Part shown: positions 56,385-64,000 of the stretch, piece by piece | Numbering within the stretch: position 1 is the first letter of the stretch | How the letters are laid out: every line of letters begins with the position of its first letter | Source: Hemileia vastatrix | Lineage: Eukaryota; Basidiomycota; Pucciniomycetes; Pucciniales; Zaghouaniaceae | Assembly (NCBI GenBank): GCA_030280995.1 | Contig: JASXTE010000017.1 | Span: 27,143,998 to 27,207,997 of the forward strand | Reading direction: 5' to 3' | Length of the DNA: 64,000 nt | Position numbers and translations under genes: made by a program | The notes under the pieces: generated by a model | What the model was told of the DNA's origin: nothing | Seen by the model: the letters and a program-made list of their open reading frames with translations, nothing else | The model's database searches: none

Positions 56385-57572
56385 ATGGCACCTGTTCAAC
56401 GCACTCCTCCTATGGGCGCTACTACTAGAGCTCGCGCTAGAGGCAGGCCAACAGCCACAAGGTCTGTTTCTCGCACTCACTCTTTGAAACCACTCGACCT
56501 TAGGGAACGGCAACATTCAGTTCAATCTGTAGAAGACATTCCACAAGATTTTGAGGATTCTAGTGATGAAGAAGAAGGAGAGGATACAATGCATGAGGCA
56601 CCATCCGCCCCTGCCAATCACCCTTCTGGCCAATCCTCAGAACCGGGACCATCTAACTCTCTGGAAGATTTCATGAGACTTTTTATGAAAACCCTTTCAA
56701 ATCCAACGTCTTCAGAGGGATCTAAGTTCAAAACTCCTTCTATGAAATCTCCTGACAAATTCGACGGAGATCACCCCGACAGATTGCGACCCTTCTTGCA
56801 AACCTGCAAGCTACTGTTCCATAATGACCCTCGAACCTTTAACAGCGACCGATTAAAGGTTGTTTACGCTTCTTCATTCCTAGCCGGAAAAGCAGCAAGA
56901 TGGTTTGAACCTTATCTACTCATGCTTTCTTCGACAGAAACCCACTTACTTATCAATAATTGGGAAAAATTCGAGGACCAACTTTTTACGTTGTTTGGGG
57001 ACCCTAATGAAACGGACAACGCGGAAATTGAACTTGATTTTCTTCGCATGAGTGATAATGGTTAAGCTTCTGAATATATCTCGAACTTCAGAGCACTTCA
57101 AACTCGAGTAGGTTGAAATGATGCTGCCCTTAAGTATCATTTCAAGAAAGGACTTCCTTCGAGGATTCTAGATCAATTAAATCTTCAGGGTCAGAAGATG
57201 ACTACTTTAACGGACTTAATGGATCGAACCCTCGAACTTGACGGCGTTTATCAAGGACGACTTCAACATTGTCGATATGCCAACAAATCTCAAGGCCTAA
57301 ATTTTAAATCAGGACCTTCTTCACACCCACGACCAAATCAATCCTCCTCGACTCAATCCAAACCCAATAAGGGAAAGGATAAATCTCGACCAAAAGGCTC
57401 GACCCCAGGCGATATCAGCAAAGTACTGGATCCTAAAGGGGAACTTAAAGAAGCTGAGAGAAAGAGACGAGCAGATAATGGGTTATGTATGTATTGTGGG
57501 GGTAAGCAAAAGTTGGAAGACTGTGTAAAGTTGAAGGAAAGAGAAGGTACTATTTCGAAGTCAAAAAACTAG
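56385..57572 (+). pseudogene. gag: Gag of chromovirus C with two premature stops
   Basis: About 396 codons. Arg/Ser-rich and acidic N-terminus, then the Ty3 capsid block (SPDKFDGDHPDRLRPFLQTC, LINNWEKFEDQLFTLFGDPN), typical of rust-fungus elements. In-frame stops TAA 57063-57065 and TGA 57114-57116 fit single transitions of CAA and TGG/CGA. The C-terminal zinc knuckle [13 protein letters not shown] lacks the expected histidine and is one residue short. A basic NKGKDKSRPKG stretch precedes it. Confidence 0.88.
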
Positions 57573-57586
57573 TATATAGTTTACTT

Positions 57587-60500
57587 GTGTGCAAAGCAAA
57601 CTATCTTATCTCTCCCAGTGCACAGAACCTCCATGTCTTAAGGACTGGAGTTGCCTTAAACTGCTTGAGATTCATTCTTTTTAAGGAGGATATCCCCTTC
57701 AGTTGTCTTATAGACTCTGGAGCTTCAATTTCTTTTGTTAGTTTATCTTTTGCCGAGAAGCTTCAACTAACATTTACAGATATCGATCGAACTCCCATCT
57801 ATTTGGTCGAATCAGAGGAACCCAAATATTGGGTAAGTAAGAAAGTTTTATGGGTTTTCAACTTTCTGAATTTTCCCCCCTTCGAGTGGGAATTATCAGT
57901 CTTGGACGCCCCAAGGATGGACGATACCATTCTTGGCCATGACTTTTTAACGCATTGGAATCCCGAAATTGATTGGACTAGGGGATTGATCACCCCACGC
58001 TCTAAGTATATTTCTGATTCTTCAATGCAGGTCAATAGGGAGTTAAACAACCCGCCTGACAACGTCCTGCTAGAGGACAAGTCTCTGCCAGATGACTTGC
58101 AAGCATCTGTACCTTCTTTAAATGAGCAATTGGCTAACCCTTCTAGCTCGATGACTTCACTCGAAGAGGATTTAAATTGCCTCGAAGTAATCAAATTCTG
58201 CTCTCTCAATACAGGTATCCCCTCAACAGATTCTCTCGAAGATGAAGAGGACGACCAAATAAACGTTGAAGCCATCAAATCAACTCTACCGGAAATCTAC
58301 CATGATTTCCTCGATGTTTTCTCAATCCGCAAGGCCGATAAGTTACCACCTCATCGACCCTACGACCATCAAATAGAGTTAATAGGCCCAGTACCTCCGG
58401 CAGGTCCTGTCTATTCTTTATCGAAGGACGAATCTCAAGTTCTTCGAGACTACATTGCAGAGAATGTAGCCAAAGGTTTCATCAGAGCCAGTAAATCTCC
58501 AACTGGCTCTCCTGTCCTCTTTGTAAAAAAGAAGGACGGTAGTCTTAGGTTGTGTGTTGACTATAGAAAGCTCAACACAGTCACAAAGAAGAATGCATAT
58601 CCTGTTCCTCCTATGTCATTACTTCTTACCCTTTTCAATGGTGCTAATTTCTTTTCTAAAATTGATCTTAGAGGCGCTTACAATCTTATTCGCATTGCGG
58701 AAGGTCATGAACCACTGACTGCAATGCGCACTAGATTTGGTAGTTTTGAATCTTTAGTTATGCCTTTTGGATTATGTAATGCACCTTAAACTTTTCAAAC
58801 TTTTGTTAATGATATCTTTCAGGATGTTGTTGAACAATTTGTAGTTGTCTATTTAGATGATATTTTAATATTCTCGAAAACACTGGATGAACATATTCAT
58901 AATGTTTGTCAGGTCCTAAATCGTCTTCGAGATCATGGTCTCTACGCCAAGCATAATAAATGCGAATTCCACCTCAAATCAATTGATTTTTTGGGGTTTA
59001 CGTTGTCCACTGACGGTTTAGTCATGGATGATAAAAAAATCCAGAAAATCCTGGAATGGCCTGAGCCCAAAAACATTAAATCACTCCAAGGATTTTTGGG
59101 TTTTTCAAACTTCTATAGAAGATTTATTAAAGATTACTCTAAAACTATTTCCAATCTTACTTCTCTTCTTAGAAAAGATATTCCTTTTGTTTTTACTTCT
59201 ACAGAACGAAAGGAATTCGAAGCACTAAAAACGGCGTTCACCACAGCCCCAATTCTTCGGCATTTTGATCCTTCTGCCTCGACAATAGTTGAGACAGATG
59301 CGAGCAATTATGCTATTGCAGGGGTCATCTCCCAATTAAATCCTGAAACAAATTTGTTTCATCCTGTTGCTTTTGAGTCACGCAAACTCATAGCCGCGGA
59401 ATTAAATTATGAAATTCATGACAAAGAGCTTTTAGCTATCACTACGCAATATAGGGGGTGGACTTGCTAGCAAGTCCTTAACCTGAACTCAGATGGAACT
59501 CAGATGGAACTCAGACTGAACTCATACTGAACCCATACTGAACTCTACTTGAACACCCACCTAAAACTGTGCTTCTGAGTGGTGTTCATTCCTGATTGTA
59601 TGGCTCCTTTATCAATAGCTCAATGTGTGTTCAATCTATGGTGAGTTTGGGTCCAAGGTTGCGGACTTGCTAGCAAGTCTGCCCCCCATATTGTGTGGTG
59701 TATTATCCATTGTCTTAAAAAATGGCGTTCTTTTCTTCTCAGCCTAGATAGTCCTTTTCAAATTTTAACAGATCATAATGCTTTGAAATACTTCATGTCT
59801 TCTAAAGTGTTAACCAGGCGTCAAGCCAGGTGGGCTGAATTTTTGTCTGAATTTTCTTTCTCTATTTCCTATCGCCCAGGAAAAAACTGCATTGTCCCAG
59901 ATATCTTGTCACGTCGGGACAACGTTTACCCACAGCGGGGGGATGCATTTGCTGACAAGAACCCAGCAAATGTGCAATCAATCTTCAACAAATCAATGTT
60001 AACGACTCATCATATTAATTCGATGACAATTCAATCTTTTCGAAATCCACTATCCAACATCCTCGAAGCTCAGTCGAAGGATGATTATTGTTTAGGGTTA
60101 AAAGACAAAATACTCTCGAAGCAAGGGGCCAAAAGATTTAGTATTGAATCAGGTCTATTAGTCTTCGAAGGTAGAGTAGTCATACCCAACAACAATGAGA
60201 TAAAATTATGGATTTTCAACAGTCAACATGATTCTCCGTTAGCTGGTCATTTTGGGGTTGATAAAACCTACCAGTTAATAGCGAGGGATTTCTTCTGGCC
60301 AGGTATGACCAAAGAAATCAAGGCCTATATAAAAGCTTGTTACAAATGTAATAGGAATAAGGCTCCCCGTCACCGGAAGCATGGGTTGCTTCAACCACTT
60401 CCTATTCCCTCTAAACCTTGGGAATCTTTATCGATGGATTTCATTTCTCAACTTCCTATTTCTAATGATTTTGATGCTATATTAGTAATAGTAGATAGAT

Positions 60501-61483
60501 TTTCAAAAATGTCTATTTTTATTAAAACCACTACTACTGCTACAGCAGAAGATTTGTCAAAATTGTTTCTAGAATATGTATTTTCTAAACACGGCTTACC
60601 AAATGATATTATTTCAGATAGAGGCTCATTGTTTGTATCCACATTCTGGACCCAACTGTGTCGACAACTCAATATCACGAGGAATCTCTCCACGGCCTAT
60701 CACCCTGAAACCGATGGTCAAACAGAAAGAGTTAACCAAATCCTCGAACAATATCTTCGAATGTATGTCAGTTACCAACAAGATGATTGGACCACATGGC
60801 TACCATTGGCCGAATTTGCTTATAATAACTCGACTCATTCTTCGACACGACAATCTCCCTTCGAAACCATTTATGGACGACATCCTCGATTCAACTCAAT
60901 TCATGTAGGAACTAATCATCCTGCGGAACATTATCTTCGAACTATATCACGACTCCAAGAAGAACTTAAAACAAATTTGGAATCAGTGATTCGAAGATAC
61001 AAGGAACAGGCCGACAAACATCGACAATCTGCTCCTTCCTTTAAACCAGGCGACAAAGTATGGCTCAATGCACAAAACATCCGAACAACAAGACCATCAA
61101 AGAAACTGGCTGAAAAGCGCTTGGGACCATTCGAAATCGACTCTGAAGTCTCTAAAACTGCATTTCGACTCAAGTTACCTCCTAAATGGCAGGCGATTCA
61201 CCCTGTTTTCCATGTATCTCTCCTGGAACTGGCTCGAGAAATATACCCGGGCAAGAACCAACCCCCTCCGGAACCGGTCAAAGTAGAAGATCATCTAGAG
61301 TGGGAAGTAAGTCGTATCCTTGATTCAAGAATACGCAAGGGGAAACTTCAATACCTCGTGGAATGGGAAGGCTTCCTCAATGACTCAGACAAAACATCCT
61401 GGGAACCAGCCATCAATGTTTCTAACGCTCCTGAACTCCTAAAATCTTTTCATTCGAAATATCCTTTAAAACCAAAACCTTAA
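57587..61483 (+). pseudogene. pol: Pol of chromovirus C, interrupted by a stop and a MITE
   Basis: Frame shifted -1 relative to gag. Domains: protease ([14 protein letters not shown]), RT ([21 protein letters not shown], then YLDDILIFSK), RNase H (VETDASNYAIAG; second part after the MITE: LTDHNALKYF, RPGKNCIVPD), integrase zinc region (HFGVDKTYQLIARDFFWPGM, CYKCNRNK), DDE core (SMDFISQLP, ISDRGSLFVS, HPETDGQTERVNQ), GPY-type region, and chromodomain (WEVSRILDSR, YLVEWEGFLN, SWEPAIN). TAA at 58787-58789 interrupts RT (probably from CAA). The MITE with its duplicated TAT occupies 59440-59703; without it the frame is continuous. The chromodomain would direct integration to modified histones. Confidence 0.92.
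59440..59700. mobile_element. CACTA MITE (261 bp) inside RNase H
   Basis: Ends CACTACGCAATA / TATTGTGTGGTG with the GGACTTGCTAGCAAGTCC palindrome in the left inverted repeat and a one-base variant in the right, and a 3-bp TAT duplication (59437-59439, 59701-59703). Subterminal tandem CAGATGGAACT and ACTGAACTC words match those of the 0.83-kb copies. The left end is a true CACTA. Excising it with one TAT restores the RNase H frame. Confidence 0.92.
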
Positions 61484-62412
61484 AATTTCTTTATTTAAAA
61501 TTTTCTTTTCTTTTTCTTTCTTTCTTTAAAATCTAAAACACCTCTTAAATTTTTTTAGCCTTGTTTTCTTCTTTCTCTCTTCTTTTCTTTCTATAAAATT
61601 TCCTCCAAAACCAACTAAAATTAAAATTAAAATTAAAATTATATACAATAAAATAAAATAAAATAAAATAAAATCAAAATTAAAATTAAATAAAATAAAA
61701 TAAATAGAATAAAACATAAATAATAAAATAAAAATAAATCTCTCTAAATATTTTCTTTCTTTTCTTTTCAATTCTTTAAATACATTCTTTTCTTAAATTT
61801 AAAATTCTCTTTAAAAATTTCTCTTCCAAAAAATTTATTCTCTCTTTAAAAAACTTTTTTTCCTTCGAATCATCAAATCTTGTACGACACGACCATTTCC
61901 TCGAACTTAACTTCAACCTCTAAATCTCCCTATAATAATTCTTCGAAACAAATAAATCTTCTTTTCAAACTCTCTTAAATTCTAAATTCTGTTTTTTTTC
62001 TTTTCTTTCTTCTTCCTCTCTTTTCAACTAAAATTTCTTAAAAAAAAAAAAAAAAATTCAAACTCCTCAATTTAACAAACTCATCTCAATCACAAAACCG
62101 TTTTTTTTTCTCTCTTTTCTTATATAAAAATTTTCTTTTTTAAAAAACACTAAAACTTCCTTCAATTAAAAACAACCTTTTTTCCTTTCTTTAAAATTCC
62201 TCTTTCAAATTCTAAAATTTTTTATTTAAACTTCTTTTTCTTTTTTTTTCTTTTCTTTTTCTCTCTCTCTCAAATCTTATAAAATTAACAACATTCACCT
62301 ACAATAAAAAAAAAATAATAATAATACTAATAATAAAATAAATTAAAATTAAAATTAAATTAAAATACAATTTTTCTCTACTTCTTTACATCTCCTTTTC
62401 TTTTAAATTCTC
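61484..62412. other. Non-coding spacer of chromovirus C
   Basis: CT-rich and AAAT/AAATT-rich low complexity (notably 61616-61735 and 62280-62370), with a poly-A run at about 62038-62056. No gene seen. Confidence 0.7.
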
Positions 62413-63356
62413 TCAAACCAATCTTTTCATTTTCTCCAAAACTACCCTTATTTCCTTCCTGCATTTCTCAAATACCTCCTCCTCTCCTACCGGAACCACC
62501 TCTCCCATCTCCAATAGCTCCTCTGCCACGTCAAAGGAAGCAGCGTCAATAATAGCGTCGACCTCCCCACATAGTTCTTCCGCGAACCTTACTCGTCGAC
62601 CTTGACGAGGTTTCTTCGACCACACCTGGTCCAGGGTGTCTTTGGGCTCTTCAACTACTTCAGTGGCTGGAGGGTTTGCCTCAGTTGGTATAGCCGGCGC
62701 AGGCTCCGCAATCGGCTCTTCAAGGTTATTCAATGTCTAAAAAAAAAAAAAAAAAAAAAAAAATCTCATCAGTAACTTCATCCTTAAAACAAACAAATAA
62801 AACTTACCTCAAAGATGGGGTCAGGCTCTAGAAATAACCTGGGCGCCACTTCGACCTCTACCTCTCTCTCTTCCTCATCGTCCTCGATGACCACCTGTCG
62901 TTTCTTGGGTGTCCGCCATGGAACAGGGACTTCATCTTCATCCTCCTCCACCAATTCGTCGACCTCTTCCTCGACACCTCGCTTTGAACTTGTGGTCTGG
63001 GTTACCCAGGTTGAGATCTCGTTGTTCAACTCCTTATCATTTTCCCCCACCGATTGTTCATCTTTGATCGAGACATCCCAAATGTCTTCGACCACCTCTT
63101 TGGTCTTCGGAACTACCCAAAACTTAGTTTTTGTAAATCGTTTTTCGATTTCCGCGTTCTTCGTCAACGCATCGCATGCCACTCGCCGCCAACGGCAAAA
63201 CTCGCATTTCTGGCGAGGGCCTCGAGTCGCCGTACTTTCGACACAGAAATATTCCATGCTTTCACAAGCCGTGCAAGTCTGTGAAAACTGTTGTGTGATT
63301 ATTTCCCCATCCGCTTTAGGGTGTGGAGGCGTGGGTGTGAGAGTAGGGCAGTTCAT
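62413..63356 (-). CDS. Antisense twin-zinc-motif protein of chromovirus C (290 aa)
   Basis: Exons 63356-62808 and 62736-62413 (GTAAGT...TTAG intron containing a long homopolymer) give 290 residues, opposite to gag-pol, starting about 90 bases inside the 3' LTR. The frame extends upstream into the LTR, but ATG 63356 (MNCPTLTP) is the likeliest start. Motif C-x2-C-x6-C-x12-C-x2-C-x6-C (CTACESMEYFC, 12 residues, CEFCRWRRVAC): same spacing as in families A and B1. Then an acidic Glu/Asp/Val-rich region (VDELVEEDEDEVPVPW) and a different, acidic C-terminus (DTLDQVWSKKPRQGRRVRFA). The intact frame contrasts with the broken gag and pol of the same element. Confidence 0.78.
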
Positions 63357-63445
63357 TATAAAATAAATAATTAAGAGGTGAGGGAAATTAGTGTGAGAAG
63401 ATGGCTCAAGCTCAATGGAGTTTGCGTTTTTTATACCCGGGCATC

Positions 63446-64000
63446 TGTCACGCGCCACGTGATACTCGAGGCGAAATTAACTCAATAAATCAATAATATC
63501 GAGTCCTAAATCTATACTCAAAGCACAGAAAGCAATTCTCCATAGCAACTGCGATTTTCCTTTGTGTACTTACTATTTAACTGCGCTAGTCTAAACTCTA
63601 AATCTAAATTAGTCAATCTCCCAATAGGGTACCTTAGTCCTTTTTCAATAAGCGACGCGCAGCGCTAGGATCAACGAAATAGTATAGTGATAGTTTTTTT
63701 CATTAAAGTTTTGTTAATTAATTAAAAAGGGGTAAATTGAGCATGGACAGATATTTAGTGGAGAGGGTCTAAGTGTATGTTAGTAATGGTCAATGGAATG
63801 GGAATGCTGCGATGGAAGGGAGGTCAATGCGAGGAGGAACAAAGGATATAAAAGGAGTTGGGTATTTGGTTCGATATTCCTTAGAATTAAATTATAATAT
63901 CGTATTTACATTAATAGTGGTAAATCCTTAAAAGTTAAATCATTGTTATTGTATTTTTCTTTTACTTTCTCAATATTCATTTCTAAATCCTAAATCTTTG
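63446..64000 (+). repeat. 3' LTR of chromovirus C (cut by window end)
   Basis: First 555 bases of the LTR, starting TGTCACGCGCCACG, matching 55537 onward. Confidence 0.92.

Larger units (their letters stand above)
55537..64000 (+). mobile_element. Ty3 chromovirus C (3' end beyond the window)
   Basis: LTR, gag, protease-RT-RNase H-integrase-chromodomain, non-coding spacer, antisense zinc-motif gene, LTR. The insertion disrupts older element D. Gag and pol carry three premature stops and RNase H carries a CACTA MITE, so this copy is inactive. LTR difference (about 1.5% over the visible part) makes it somewhat older than element A. Confidence 0.92.

Noticed and set aside
62815..63366. 183-codon plus-strand frame, serine-rich
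   Set aside because: Shadow of the antisense twin-zinc gene: poly-Ser arises from the reverse of its Glu/Asp codons.

Overview
The window is eukaryotic, very AT-rich and almost entirely transposon-derived. GT-AG introns of about 50-80 bases, Tnp2/CACTA transposases, a Tet-like dioxygenase and Ty3 chromoviruses whose gag looks like those of rust fungi point to a basidiomycete, most likely a rust (Pucciniales). I cannot name the species. I see no rRNA, tRNA, CRISPR array or ordinary housekeeping gene.

Layout. (1) 212-41574 is one giant CACTA-type DNA transposon. It has 40-bp terminal inverted repeats beginning CACCACAG and a 3-bp target duplication (TAT), and it sits inside the 3' tail of a Ty3 element (family B) whose two halves flank it at 1-208 and from 41575. 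It carries a Tet/JBP-like 2OG-Fe(II) dioxygenase (8705-10617 +), an unknown 687-aa gene (11417-13846 -), a decayed accessory gene (17869-19552 -), a Tnp2 transposase (36070 down to about 19979, -), an unknown 350-aa gene (37146-38267 +) and an SNF2 ATPase (38400-40625 -). Its non-coding parts hold a run of 13 hairpins (6926-7660), three structured repeats in intron 1 of the dioxygenase gene, and a 1.9-kb array of about 20 palindromes separating modules present in both orientations (14881-16816). Two 0.83-kb non-autonomous CACTA elements have landed in it, and a 12.7-kb Ty3 element (A, 21828-34536) has split the transposase gene.

(2) 41575-54141 is family-B Ty3 DNA: a 3' tail and LTR, then a second decayed copy that starts inside pol and ends in its own LTR. 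(3) 54142-55536 is a fragment of an older chromovirus (D). (4) 55537 to the window end is a chromovirus (C) with both LTRs (the 3' one cut by the window), gag and pol carrying three premature stops, and a 261-bp CACTA MITE inside the RNase H region.

Two themes cross these elements. First, Ty3 families A, B and C each carry a spliced accessory gene on the strand opposite gag-pol, between integrase and the 3' LTR. Its product has a twin zinc motif, C-x2-C-x6-C-x12-C-x2-C-x6-C, with the same x12 spacer in all three families. Second, families A and B share a small hairpin motif (4-bp stem, 6-nt loop, then TTAAACTG) that is tandemly repeated in non-coding DNA and also embedded in pol; its stem sequence changes while pairing is kept. 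The giant element looks like a transposon that brings its own DNA-demodification (Tet-like) and chromatin-remodelling (SNF2) enzymes together with its transposase; that functional link is inference.
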